DNA of 64,000 nt, taken from positions 296,810 to 360,809 of the forward strand of contig CAWEYR010000033.1 of NCBI GenBank assembly GCA_963813345.1. The letters run 5' to 3'. Below the pieces are notes generated by a model that saw only the letters and a list, made by a program, of their open reading frames with translations, was not told the DNA's origin and made no database searches. Every line of letters starts with the position of its first letter. Position 1 is the first letter of the stretch. Positions 20,828-32,631 of the stretch are shown piece by piece. This DNA is from CAWDDA01 sp963813345. Lineage in GTDB: Bacteria; Acidobacteriota; Blastocatellia; RBC074. The translations under genes and the position numbers were made by a program.

Positions 20828-22258
20828 TGAAAGGCAGCGAAACTCAATCAAGCAGCACAATGGGCAGCACAGTGGGCAGCACAGTGGGCAGCACCGTGCA
20901 TCCGGGACGCGTGCTGGTTGCTGATGACCAGCGTGATGTTCTCGAGGCGCTCCGCCTTCTGCTGAAGAGCGAGGGCTACCAGATCGAGACTGTCACCTCG
21001 CCCGTGCGACTACTCGAGACGGCGGAGTCACGCGAATTCGATGTTGTGCTGCTGGACCTGAATTACACCCGCGACACGACGTCGGGACAGGAAGGACTTG
21101 ACCTGCTGGCACGTCTCCAGGTTCTGGACACGACCCTTCCTGTTGTAGTCATGACCGCCTGGGGGAGCGTCGAGGTTGCGGTTGAAGCTATGCGGCGCGG
21201 CGCGGGAGACTTCATCCAGAAGCCGTGGGAGAACGAAAGGCTGCTTTCGATAGTCCGGACTCAAATCGAGCTCGGCCGCGCGCTGCGCAAGGGACAAAGG
21301 CTTGAGGCTGAGAACCAGCTGCTGCGCAACGAGAACCAGTTTCATCCGGGGATGATCGCTGAGTCGCCTGCAATGCAGCCGGTACTCCAGATCATTTCGC
21401 GCGTGGGACCATCGGATGCGAACGTCCTGATTACGGGCGAGAACGGCACCGGTAAGGGTGTCGTCGCCAGAGTCTTGCACGCGGCATCGCTCAGAGCATC
21501 GAGACCGCTGGTGACAGTTAACGTTGGCGGACTTTCGGAGGGCGTATTCGAGAGCGAGCTTTTCGGGCACATCAAAGGTGCGTTTACAGACGCAAAGACG
21601 GATCGAGTCGGCAGGTTCGAGCTTGCAGACAGCGGGACGTTGTTTCTGGACGAAATCGCGAATGTGCCGCTCGCTCAACAGACAAAACTGCTGCGCGTGC
21701 TTGAGACTGGCGAGTTCGAACGCGTAGGTTCATCAAGGACCCGACAGGTCAATGTACGAATCATCTCGGCAACCAATGCAGATTTGCCGACTGAGGTAAC
21801 AGTGAGCAGGTTCAGACAGGACCTGTTGTTTCGCCTGAACACGGTCGAGATCCGAATGCCGGCTTTGCGTGACCGCCGCGAAGACATTCCGCTCCTTGCT
21901 ACACATTTTCTCAAGCAACATTCGGCGAGATATCGAAAGTCACTGGCTGGCTTCGACAATGCGGCCATGCAGTCACTTACCGTTCATCCGTGGCCTGGAA
22001 ATGTTCGAGAGCTGGATCATGCCGTCGAGCGCTCAGTTCTCATGGCGCAGGGTACTCTGGTCAAGGCTGGCGATCTCGGCCTTCATTCAGGACCTGAAGG
22101 CTCGCCGCGGCTTGAAGACATGAGTCTCGAGGAAGTTGAATCATTCCTCATCAAGAAGACGCTCGCGCGCTTTGATGGAAGTGTGAGCCGCGCCGCTGAA
22201 GCTCTTGGTCTCAGCCGCAGCGCACTCTATCGAAGGCTTGAAAAGTTTGGGCTTGTAA
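20827..22258 (+). CDS. NtrC-type sigma-54-dependent response regulator
   Basis: The start overlaps the ATPase stop (TGATG). The N-terminus has a 12-bp tandem repeat coding GSTVGSTVGSTV. The receiver domain has the acidic pair in VLVADDQRDV and the phospho-Asp in VVLLDLNYTR. The AAA+ domain has Walker A GENGTGKGVVAR, the sigma-54 contact loop ELFGHIKGAFTDAKTDRVG (GAFTGA variant GAFTDA), Walker B GTLFLDEIA and RFRQDLLFRLN. The C-terminal Fis-type HTH is VSRAAEALGLSRSALYRRLEKFGL. As written, the frame stays open into the kinase gene. Removing one G from the GGG at 22249-22251 makes the reading KFGL-stop at about 22,258, the normal end of this family, so I call two genes. It probably responds to the adjacent kinase and drives sigma-54 promoters. 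Confidence 0.85.
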
Positions 22259-22284
22259 GGGCGACGAAGGCATGGCTGATCACA

Positions 22285-23592
22285 ATGGCTACTAAGAAGA
22301 CGCGAGCCCTTCTTCGACTGAAGCAACTCAGCTACGAAAGGCGCGTCGCCTGGCTCGCATTTCTGACTGGCCTTCCCGGTGCACTTGTCTCATTTGCCAT
22401 TCTTCTGACGGGCGATTTTCGACCACGCGTAATCTGGACCCTTGGCGTTCTGATCATCGGGTTCTGGTGGGCATTTGCTTACGCACTTCGGGAGCGAGTC
22501 GTTCTCCCGCTTCAGACGCTCTCAAATCTGCTGGCTGCACTGCGCGAGGGCGATTATTCAATTCGCGGCAGATCGGCAAAACGGGATGACACTCTCGGCG
22601 AAGTCATGCTCGAAGTCAACGCGCTTGGAGCAACACTTCGCGCACAACGGCTCGGAGCGATGGAAGCGACAGCGCTTCTGCGCACTGTCATGTCAGAGAT
22701 CGAAGTCGCGGTATTCACCTTTGACGACGACCAACGTCTTCGACTCGTCAACCGCGAAGGCGAGAGGCTTTTGAACCGTGCATCCGAGCAGCTGTTGGGT
22801 CGTACCGCGTCTGAAGTCGGCCTCGCCGACTACCTTCATGGTGACCCGGCGCGAACTATCCAGCGAAGCTTCCCTGGTGCCAGCGGAAGATGGGGCCTGC
22901 GCCGGACCACGTTTCGCGAGGGCGGGCGCCCCCATCAGCTGGTAGTGATCGCCGATCTGAGCCGTGCACTCAGAGAGGAAGAGCGGCTTGCGTGGCAGCG
23001 CCTCGTTCGTGTGCTTGGCCATGAGCTCAACAATTCTCTTGCTCCCATTAAGTCAATTGCGGGAAGCCTCGAAAGCCTCGTCTCGCGTGCACCTCGTCCA
23101 TCCGATTGGGAAGAAGATCTGTCGCGCGGTTTGTCAGTGATTGCCACGCGCGCCGAGGCGCTCAACCGGTTTATGAATGCGTACGCGCATCTGGCAAAGC
23201 TCCCGCGGCCTGAACTGCATCCTGTCAATGTAGGCGAGTGCGTGCGACAGGTCGTCGGCATCGAGACCAGACTCAAGATTGCGATCAGGCCCGGGCCCGA
23301 TGTCACCATTCAGGCGGATCGCGATCAGCTCGAGCAGGTGCTCATAAATCTACTGCGGAATGCTGTCGATGCTTCACTCGAGACTGGCGGCTCTGTCGAT
23401 GTCGGATGGGAAGCTCGTAACGGGTTTCTCGAAGTCAAAGTCGTTGACGAAGGGCAGGGTCTATCCAACACCGCGAATCTCTTTGTGCCATTTTTTACAA
23501 CCAAGCCCGGAGGTTCTGGAATTGGTCTCGCATTGAGCCGCCAGATCACTGAGGGCCACGGCGGAACGCTCACGCTCGAAAATCGCGACTGA
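22285..23592 (+). CDS. Membrane sensor histidine kinase, NtrY/NtrB-like
   Basis: About 435 aa from the ATG at 22285. Two membrane helices lie near the N-terminus (LAFLTGLPGALVSFAILLTG and VIWTLGVLIIGFWWAFAYAL). A HAMP-like segment (VLPLQTLSNLLAALREGDYS) and a PAS-like domain (FTFDDDQRLRLVNREGERLL) follow. The dimerisation helix carries the phospho-His in VLGHELNNSLAPIKSI. The ATPase domain has the N-box LLRNAVDAS, DEGQGL (G1) and FTTKPGGSGIGLALSRQI (G2). It is translated in frame with the regulator as sequenced; the separation is argued in the regulator entry. Almost no periplasmic loop exists between the helices, so the signal is probably membrane-borne or cytoplasmic. Partner of the NtrC-type regulator. 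Confidence 0.85.
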   Translation: MATKKTRALLRLKQLSYERRVAWLAFLTGLPGALVSFAILLTGDFRPRVIWTLGVLIIGFWWAFAYALRERVVLPLQTLSNLLAALREGDYSIRGRSAKRDDTLGEVMLEVNALGATLRAQRLGAMEATALLRTVMSEIEVAVFTFDDDQRLRLVNREGERLLNRASEQLLGRTASEVGLADYLHGDPARTIQRSFPGASGRWGLRRTTFREGGRPHQLVVIADLSRALREEERLAWQRLVRVLGHELNNSLAPIKSIAGSLESLVSRAPRPSDWEEDLSRGLSVIATRAEALNRFMNAYAHLAKLPRPELHPVNVGECVRQVVGIETRLKIAIRPGPDVTIQADRDQLEQVLINLLRNAVDASLETGGSVDVGWEARNGFLEVKVVDEGQGLSNTANLFVPFFTTKPGGSGIGLALSRQITEGHGGTLTLENRD

Positions 23593-23639
23593 GGGGCGAG
23601 GGTGCGAGGCGAGACTAAGGTTGCCGTTGTGAGAGTGCG

Positions 23640-23722
23640 AGTGCAACGCTGCAAGCTGAAAGCTTGAGACTCAAGACTTAAAGTTGCATGCACCCGAGGT
23701 CTTGAGTTCAAGCTTTAGCATT
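23640..23722. repeat. Degenerate palindrome of the AAGCTTGAACTC family
   Basis: The left arm GCAAGCTGAAAGCTTGAGAC and the right arm GAGTTCAAGCTTTAGCATTG flank about 40 bp. It sits between convergent ends (kinase 23592, diguanylate cyclase 23715) and slightly overruns the latter, so the last residues of that protein are repeat-encoded. Confidence 0.8.
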
Positions 23723-24453
23723 GCGGGTCTGCATCTCGCGTCTCCCTGGATTTCTTCCCTCGCACCCAGCACTCGCACTTTCTTCGCCTCTTTTGTTCAT
23801 AAAGTCTTTGGTCTGCGATCTCGATAAGAGTCGTAGAGTCGTCTGCATCGACGGGACAGGTGGCAAGTCCCCAGCTCAGGCGCGCGTCGCACTCTTCGAT
23901 TCCTTTGAGATTCTCTTCAACGCGCCTCAAAGCGCCAATCAGATATGGGCTCGAAGTCTCCGGACATAATGCTGCAAACTCGTCTCCGCCGAACCGGAAC
24001 ACATGGTCAGTACGTCTTAGCGTCCTTCTCAAAACCTCGCCGATCTGAGCAAGCAAACGATCCCCTGCCGGGTGACCGAGCCTGTCGTTGATCAACTTGA
24101 AGTCATCGACGTCTGCAATGATCAGCGAGAGTTGGCGGCTGTAACGTTTCGCTCGTGCAATCTCAACCAGCAGAGCTTTGTCGAATGCCGCCCGATTGGG
24201 AAGGCCGGTGACCGGGTCACGACGCGCTTCATTTGCAAGCTCGTCAAAGTATGCCGTCAGCACTATAGACATCGTCTCATCGATGAGGCGCAGGTCAGGT
24301 GTCAAAGCCCGCTCACCGGCAAAGTGCGCGAATGATTGAATCGACGCTCTGTCGCTTGTGGGCGCAATCCCGGCCGCAGCGGGCAGCCTCGTCTCGCAAG
24401 CGAGATCCCGGTGGGTCTGGACTACGAAGCAGTTCAGAGAGTTTTGCAAACAT
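23715..24453 (-). CDS. Diguanylate cyclase (GGDEF domain)
   Basis: C-terminal GGDEF domain from about 24,230 down to 23,790: DPVTGLPNRAAF, IIADVDDFKLINDRLGHPAGD, and the active site FRFGGDEFAAL. An inhibitory site RxxD (RRTD) lies five residues before it, so product feedback is expected. It makes cyclic di-GMP from two GTP. The N-terminal 80-100 residues are uncertain. One frame gives MQNSLNCFVVQTH; another, starting at ATG 24453, gives MFAKLSELLRSPDPPGSR and is equally protein-like, so a frame break in this part is likely. The C-terminal tail (CECWVRGKKSRETRDADPQC) is encoded by repeat DNA and is probably not ancestral. No membrane segment is visible. Confidence 0.82.
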
Positions 24454-24584
24454 AGGCCTGCTTTTTCTTCATCCGCGCGTCATCGATCAATCGTAATAAT
24501 AATACCAAGCATATTTGCTCATTATGAGAGAATTGGATGTTTCTCTCCTCAGAATCGACTGGAGCACCACGCAAAGGAGAAGAA

Positions 24585-27500
24585 ATGAGAACACGTTATT
24601 CGCTCTTTGCTTGCGCAGTTCTGATCGCGATTTCGGCGGCAGCGCCGGTATATTCCCAGGCTTCGAGCTCGACAGCCGAGCTCCGTGGCCAGGTGACCGA
24701 CGCCAATGGTGGCGCAATTCCGAACGCAAAGCTCACACTTACTGATGTCGCCAAGGGCACCGAGCGGACAACCGTGTCTGACGACGAGGGTTACTATACC
24801 TTTCTCGGGTTGCTGCCGGGCGCGTATGAATTGAAGGTCGAAGCGACCGGCTTTTCGGGCAACCTCGCGAGGCTCGAATTGACTGTAGGTCAGCAGGCAA
24901 ATATTCCGTTCAAGCTCGCCGCGGGCAGGGTCGAACTGCAGGTTGACATCTTTGCAGGCGGGGAAGTTGTTGACACCAGCCGGACGGAGCAGTCTTCGAC
25001 TGTAGACGCCAGGCAGATCACTAACCTGCCGATCAATCGCCGTTCGTTCCTCGATTACGCGCTGCTCACTCCAGGCGTCACCAGCTCCGAGAACATCACT
25101 GATGCTCAGGATTATCGGGTCGCACAGACCCCACAAACCGGCCTCTCGTTTGGCGGCAACAATGGTCGCGGCAACCAGGTCGCAGTTGACGGCGCAGAAT
25201 CCATCGGCGCATCGGGCGGTGTGCAGGCGACCATCAGCCAGGAGGCAGTGCAGGAGTTCCAGGTTCTGCGCAACAGCTACAGTGCCGAGTTCGGTGGCGC
25301 TTCGGGCGGGGTCGTCAACATCATCTCGAAATCCGGGGCCAATCGTTTTCACGGAAGCGCTTTTGGTCTTTTCCGCGATGAAACTTTCGACGCGCGCAAC
25401 TCTTTCGACTACAACCCTGACGGCAAATCGCCGTTCAGCCGTCAGCAATACGGCGGTTCGATCGGCGGACCAATCGTAAAAGACAAGACCTTTTTCTTCA
25501 CCAGCGTCGAGCGATTCAGCCAGGAGAAGACATCGTTTATCAATCTGCTGACCGATCCCAATCTGCTTTCAGGTGACGAGCGCCTCGTCGGACGCGACGG
25601 TGCGCGTTGCAGGCGTCGTATTTCGATTTCATCGCCGCCAGCTCTGCGCCTGATCCGCTGAAGCAGGGATCAGCGGCGCTGCGGAGTGCATTGACGACCA
25701 CGAACTATCCGCGCACGGTAAGCCTCTTTACGAATGCGACAGGTCAGTTCCCGTTCGATGAAGGACAAACACAGTTCTCCGCGCGTCTGGATCACAACTT
25801 CACCGATCGCAGCAGCGGTTATCTGCGATTCAATCTTACCGACGCTGTCTTCGAGAATCAGGCGGCCGGCTCGCTGATTGCCGTCTCGCGCGGGCGCACG
25901 TTTGACGCATTCAATGGTGGCGTGGTGGGGTCGCACAACTATCAGTTCAGTCCGACGACATTGAACGAGCTGAAGCTGCAATTCAGTTACACACGACGGC
26001 TTTTATTCCGAACGATCTAATCGGGCCGGAGCAGAACATTGCGGCCTACGGCGAATTCGGGCGACAGATCTTTCTGCCATCGCGCAGCATCGAACGTCAC
26101 TACGACGTCTATGACAACGTCTCGAAGGTTGTCGGCGATCACACCCTCAAATTCGGAGGTTCGATGTTCTTTCATCGACTGACGACTACCAACGAGACGT
26201 TCTTTGGCGGGCGCTTCAATTTCGGTCAGGCACTTCCTATTTCGCTGCTGCTGACGGCAGCTGCACCGGCTGAGGTGCGAGCAGCGACGCTGGCAACCAA
26301 TCAGGCGTTGCTCACGACTCCCGGCGCTCCCGGCAAGACGCCGGCGTGTCCAACCGGCGATTGCATTGGGACTGGTCCTGACCCGGGCAACCCAGGCCAG
26401 ACGCTTCCGGGCAACCTGGTAGCGGACGTTCTCGAGACCACGCTCATGACTGCATTGCAGTCGTTCAACCTCGCGCTGCCGATCGTCTATCAGCAGGGCT
26501 TTGTTGCGCCGGGTACTGGATCGCGTATCGAGCAGCCTACCAACCGCTATGCGATGTATGTGCAGGATGCGTGGAGGGCACGACCGAACCTGACACTCAC
26601 TTATGGTCTTCGTTATGCAATTCACGATGAAGCGCTCGCGATTCCAACGTACTACAAGGATTTTCAGCCGCGTGCCGGCTTCTCGTGGGATCCGTGGGGC
26701 GATGGCAAGACAGCAATCCGCGGTGGTGCGGGCATTTTCGTTGGCTTCCTCAACTCTGCGATCACCAACGTAACGACTCAACTGGCAGCGACGGAAGATC
26801 CGCGAACGATTTACATCTCGCTGGCGACGGCCACATCGAACGCGTTGGGATTGCCAACATCGATTGCGGTCTACCAGACATTGCTGCAGCAGGGCGTGAT
26901 TGGCACACGCCCCATCACTCTGGCTGATGTGCAGCCGCTGGGTATCAGAGCGGCGCCGAACGTACCACTGGAAGTTCGCTTCAGATTGGGGCCGAACTAC
27001 CGTAATCCGACGACCTATCAAACAAGCCTCGGTGTTCAGCGTGATCTCGGTGCTGGCGTATCGCTTGAGCTGACCTATCTTTTTGCGCGAGGACTGCATC
27101 TGTCGCGCAATCGTGACAAGAACCAGTTCAAGGTCACTGGGCCGGTCAACCCGCTCAACCCGCTCGGGGGCCCAACCTTTATCCGCTTTCCAACAGCTGC
27201 CCAGGTGCAGGCAGGATTGAGCAGTGATTTCACAAATCCGCTGAAGTTTCAGGACAACATCTATGAGAATACGGCGAATTCGTTCTATAACGGCTTCACC
27301 GCGCAGGCTATGAGACGGTTCTCGAACAATTTCAGTCTCAATGCACATTACACCTTTGCAAAGTCGATCGACGAAGTTGTCGATTTCAACAGCGACTGGT
27401 CAGCACAGAACCCGCTAAACCTGCGGCTTGACCGCTCGCTCTCCTCATTCCATCAAGCCCATCGATTTGTCTTTGGAGCTGTGCTTCAGAGCCCGTGGGA

Positions 27501-27963
27501 GAACGTGGCGCTGAGGGACTGGATGCTGGCGCCGATCTTTGTCGCTCAGAGTGGGCGCCCCTTCAACCTGTTGCTGGGATTCGACGCCAATGCTGACGGG
27601 CGTTCGCAGAGCGACCGGCCCGGCCAAGCGGGACGTTATACCGGCAAGGGGGAGGCGTTCTATAGCTTTGATCTTCGCCTGTCTCGTCGGCTCTTTGTTA
27701 AAGAGGGACGTTTCCTCGAACTGACTTTCGAGGCGTTCAATCTATTCAACCGCACGAACTTTCTGGGTGTTAACAACGTGGTGGGTGCAAGCTGCGTGAC
27801 GCCAGATGGCAATAACTTCGTCCCGTGCTCGGTGGCTGGAGCCGTTCGGCTGACTGAATTCGATCTGCAAGGGAAACGTGGGTTGAGACCAACGGACCCC
27901 TTAGGGTTCACATCGGCGTTCGATCCGCGTCAGTTGCAATTCGGAGTTCGTTATAACTTTTGA
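24585..27963 (+). CDS. TonB-dependent receptor, Oar-like, second copy (two frameshifts)
   Basis: About 1125 aa after joining 24585-25600, 25607-26020 and 26005-27963. The start has AAAGGAGAAG upstream. Signal peptide YSLFACAVLIAISAAAPVYSQ; CarboxypepD_reg-like domain AELRGQVTDANGGAIPNAKL through FTFLGLLPGAYELKVEATGF-like strands; plug domain NLPINRRSFLDYALLTPGV, VDGAESIGASGG, NSYSAEFGGASGGVVNI; barrel segments YVQDAWRARPNLTLTYGLRY and FEAFNLFNRTNFLG. It ends LQFGVRYNF with the terminal Phe of outer-membrane barrels. It has the same layout as the receptor at 1.1-4.6 kb but diverged sequence. No enzyme genes flank it. Its substrate is unknown. Confidence 0.88.
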
Positions 27964-27964
27964 A

Positions 27965-28108
27965 GAAGGGGTCGGGGGTCAGGGGTCAGGGGTCAGTGGT
28001 CAGTGGTCAGTGGTCAGTGGTCAGCTTGCTGTCTGGTAGTCAATTTATGCAGTAGCTAAGCTTGAAACTGACGACTGGCCACTGGCCACTGACCACTGAC
28101 CACTCTTC
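27965..28108. repeat. Inverted pair of GGTCAGT-type heptamer runs
   Basis: A left run of seven-base units (GGTCAGG, then GGTCAGT several times) spans about 27,970-28,025. The inverse run (CTGGCCA and CTGACCA units) spans about 28,074-28,104, with about 50 bp between. They would pair into one long stem. It lies between the convergent ends of the second TonB receptor and the ribonucleotide reductase gene, so it may also act as a bidirectional transcript end. Confidence 0.9.
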
Positions 28109-28109
28109 C

Positions 28110-30533
<2,424 letters not shown>

Positions 30534-30912
30534 CGTAACCTTCCTGCTTTCTCACCTGTCTCTTCGTCTTTTAATTCTATCGTCACGGGGCCCAAACTGC
30601 ATTCCAAATTCGCCGAGTCCACGGACACCTCTGCCGCTTTCGTTCTAGAAAGTGGCACTAATTACTGAGAGCTGAGATGGTAATTGACCAGCGGCGCCAG
30701 AACATCGGTGCTTGTCTTGCCTGTCGTGTTGCTCCGCTTCCTATTCCGTTTGTTTCTACTTAGGGCGCCAAGCGGGACGGAATATATTCCACTAAATACA
30801 GCTTGTCAATCCCAAAAAACACCAACATCTTGTGGTCTTTCTCTAACTAGCACCAGCAGAAAGCACTTATACCTTAAACTAAAATCTGAGGAGTTTTGGG
30901 CTAGTCAGGGAA
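30534..30912 (-). promoter_or_regulatory. nrdJ upstream region with a weak NrdR-box-like site
   Basis: About 380 bp between the nrdJ start and the SOD terminator with no convincing gene. At about 30,820-30,835 the sequence CACCAACATCTTGTGG matches much of the 16-bp NrdR consensus (ACAC, AT-rich centre, GTGT). A perfect 12-bp palindrome GGAATATATTCC lies at 30,779-30,790. The centre-to-centre distance (about 43 bp) is not the usual three helical turns, and the sites are about 290 bp from the start codon. I therefore hold this as weak evidence for NrdR control. Confidence 0.3.
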
Positions 30913-30936
30913 AGGGCGCGAAGCGGTTCGCGCCCT
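30913..30936 (-). terminator. Intrinsic terminator after the SOD gene
   Basis: A perfect hairpin with 10-bp arms AGGGCGCGAA and TTCGCGCCCT around a 4-base loop. On the minus strand it lies 13 bp past the SOD stop and is followed by a short T run (TTT), so termination may be imperfect. Confidence 0.7.
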
Positions 30937-30949
30937 CAAAACTGAAAGA

Positions 30950-31565
30950 TCAACCGCGGGCTGCCGATGCCGGCTGGAGCCGTGCATTAACCGTATCCCA
31001 ATCAATGTTTTGGAAGAACGCCTCGATGTACTTCGGCCGATCGGCAGGAGCGTAGTCGAGGATAAACGCGTGCTCCCAGACATCCATCACCAGGATGGGT
31101 TTGAAGCCCGCAACGAGACCAACCTCGTGCAGAGTTACCCAGTGGTTTGAGATCAGCCCCGACGAAGGGTCTTCGAAGCATATCGCCCATCCCACGCCGC
31201 GCATCTTACCTACACCGACGAAGTCAGCCTTCCAGGTTTCATAACTCCCAAAGCGCGCCTTTGCAGCGTTATAGAAATGCCGATTTTGCATCCGGATCAC
31301 CGCTTCCGTCTTTCTTCATATTTCCGAAATAATACTCGTGAAGCACCATTCCGTTGTACTCGAAGCCGAGACGACGAGTGAGTTCGGCATAGGATGGTGA
31401 TTCAATCTCGCCCTTCTCGATCAATTCAATGATCTCCTCGTTGAGCGAATTCGTGCCCTTTACGTAACCCTGGTAGAGCTTGAAATGCATTTCGAGAGTC
31501 TTGTCCGAAATACCAGCGAGTCCGCTCAGGTTATAGTCTTTTGCTTTGTATATCTTCTCCGTCAT
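30950..31565 (-). CDS. sodB: Superoxide dismutase, Fe/Mn family (one frameshift)
   Basis: About 205 aa. Metal ligands: His in EMHFKLYQGYV (about residue 27), His in MVLHEYYFGN, and Asp and His in ILVMDVWEHAFILDY. The second fragment starts FYNAAKARFGSYE. The break is at the AAA run (plus-strand 31,275-31,277): deleting one A joins DAKSAF to YNAAKARF exactly, so this is a homopolymer error rather than a dead gene. It dismutates superoxide and no signal peptide is seen, so it is cytoplasmic. Fe and Mn forms cannot be told apart safely; the symbol is a convention. Confidence 0.9.
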
Positions 31566-31605
31566 TTACCCTCCTTGACACCTATCATAGTTCAATCACT
31601 AAAAC

Positions 31606-31637
31606 ACAAAAAGGCACGGAGCAAGCCCCGTGCCTTT
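31606..31637 (-). terminator. Intrinsic terminator after the PuuD-like gene
   Basis: Arms AAGGCACGG and CCGTGCCTTT with a short loop. Read on the minus strand the hairpin is followed by a run of five T, 24 bp past the PuuD-like stop. It separates that gene from the SOD gene downstream. Confidence 0.85.
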
Positions 31638-31660
31638 CCGTAGTTCTAAATGGTTTCCGG

Positions 31661-32419
31661 CTATTTGCTTCCGATGACTATATAGTCGCCGTGTGATGTC
31701 CCCATAAAGAACAGCATCGGAAGCGATAGCCACGCGTTGGTCCTCGACGCGAGAAATGCTTTGCGCGCCAGGTCAGCAGGCGGCGGTGTTCCGGCGACCG
31801 TAGCCGCAATGATCTTTTTCTGCGCCCGCCAGATGATTCCCCAGACGTTGAGTAACATCCAAAGACCCAACCCGCCACCGACGCCAATGGAGAACGTTTT
31901 GTTGTCGGCCTTTGGCAGAAGATAGAGCACTCCCACGATGAGGACGATCACAAGCACGGCAGCGATGATTGCAATCAGGTTGCCATTGTTAACCTTCTCT
32001 ATGACGCCGTAGAGAATGGCGTATAGAACGAGAACCAGAAGAAACCATTTACCAAGCCAGACCCACGGATTCTCATCCACGTTGCGTGCATTGGGACCCA
32101 CGATATACATCGCGAAGTACATGAATCCGACGAGTACGGTGACAACAGCACCCCAGCGGAAATACCACAATGCTCGCGGCATGAGCTCCGGAACTACAAT
32201 CTTCTTTGTAGGTCCATCGAGCTTTTTCATGAGCGGCACGTTTACGAGATTGAAGAAATAGAGCAGCCCGATCCAGGCCACGCCGGCAACAAAGTGTGCC
32301 CAACGGAGGAAAATACGCGCCAATTCCGAGCCACTTGGCGAGTGAATCGAAACTGTATCGTCAAGCTGAAAGAAGAACGCAAACACTACCGGAAAATCAG
32401 CAAAGGATCCAGTCAACAT
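31661..32419 (-). CDS. PuuD-like membrane protein (urate hydroxylase membrane domain)
   Basis: Intact, 252 aa, with at least six hydrophobic helices. WAHFVAGVAWIGLLYFFNLV near residue 41 is characteristic of the N-terminal membrane domain of PuuD, the cytochrome-linked urate hydroxylase. Other helices are VVTVLVGFMYFAMYIV, WFLLVLVLYAILYGVIE and LIAIIAAVLVIVLIVGVLYLL, with ILRWAHF and MFFMGTSHGDYI histidines that could bind haem. The C-terminal cytochrome c domain of true PuuD is missing, and no purine genes are near. The role is therefore uncertain; short homologues are often annotated as PuuD by similarity alone. Confidence 0.7.
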   Translation of the reverse strand: MLTGSFADFPVVFAFFFQLDDTVSIHSPSGSELARIFLRWAHFVAGVAWIGLLYFFNLVNVPLMKKLDGPTKKIVVPELMPRALWYFRWGAVVTVLVGFMYFAMYIVGPNARNVDENPWVWLGKWFLLVLVLYAILYGVIEKVNNGNLIAIIAAVLVIVLIVGVLYLLPKADNKTFSIGVGGGLGLWMLLNVWGIIWRAQKKIIAATVAGTPPPADLARKAFLASRTNAWLSLPMLFFMGTSHGDYIVIGSK

Positions 32420-32510
32420 CGGCTCTCCTTATTTACTGTGTAGAGTGGTTGGTTAAAGCGGGATTAAAATATGCTTGAAGCAGCAACAAAGTCAACGGAA
32501 CAGTCCATGA

Positions 32511-32610
32511 AGTTCGAATGCAACCCCAAGCTGAAGCTTGAACTCAAACCTCGCTATGTCAGACGTTGTGGTTTGAGTTCAAGCTTCAGCTTGGAATTGC
32601 ATATCGAACT
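32511..32610. repeat. Palindrome of the AAGCTTGAACTC family with a longer loop
   Basis: Left arm GTTCGAATGCAACCCCAAGC continuing to GAACTCAAACC; right arm from GGTTTGAGTTCAAGC to GCATATCGAAC. The loop is about 22 bp. The right arm carries small changes (TTGGAATTGCATATCG instead of TTGGGGTTGCATTCG). It lies between the PuuD-like start and the exonuclease-family stop on the minus strand, just after the latter's 3' end. Confidence 0.9.
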
Positions 32611-32631
32611 TATCACTGACACTCCGAGCTG

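Noticed and set aside
26017..27348. Long minus-strand open frame (443 codons)
   Set aside because: It is antisense to the second TonB receptor, whose barrel signatures are unmistakable; no family motif is seen in the antisense frame.
27965..28108. Heptamer repeats as a CRISPR array or origin iterons
   Set aside because: No unique spacers, no replication gene nearby, and the two runs are inverted relative to each other at gene ends.
30534..30912. Cobalamin riboswitch upstream of the B12-dependent reductase
   Set aside because: I could not find the B12-box core or the expected multi-stem layout; reported only as an upstream region.
30684..31055. Plus-strand open frame ahead of and over the SOD gene
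   Set aside because: Its second half is antisense to SOD and its first half has no start signal or domain.
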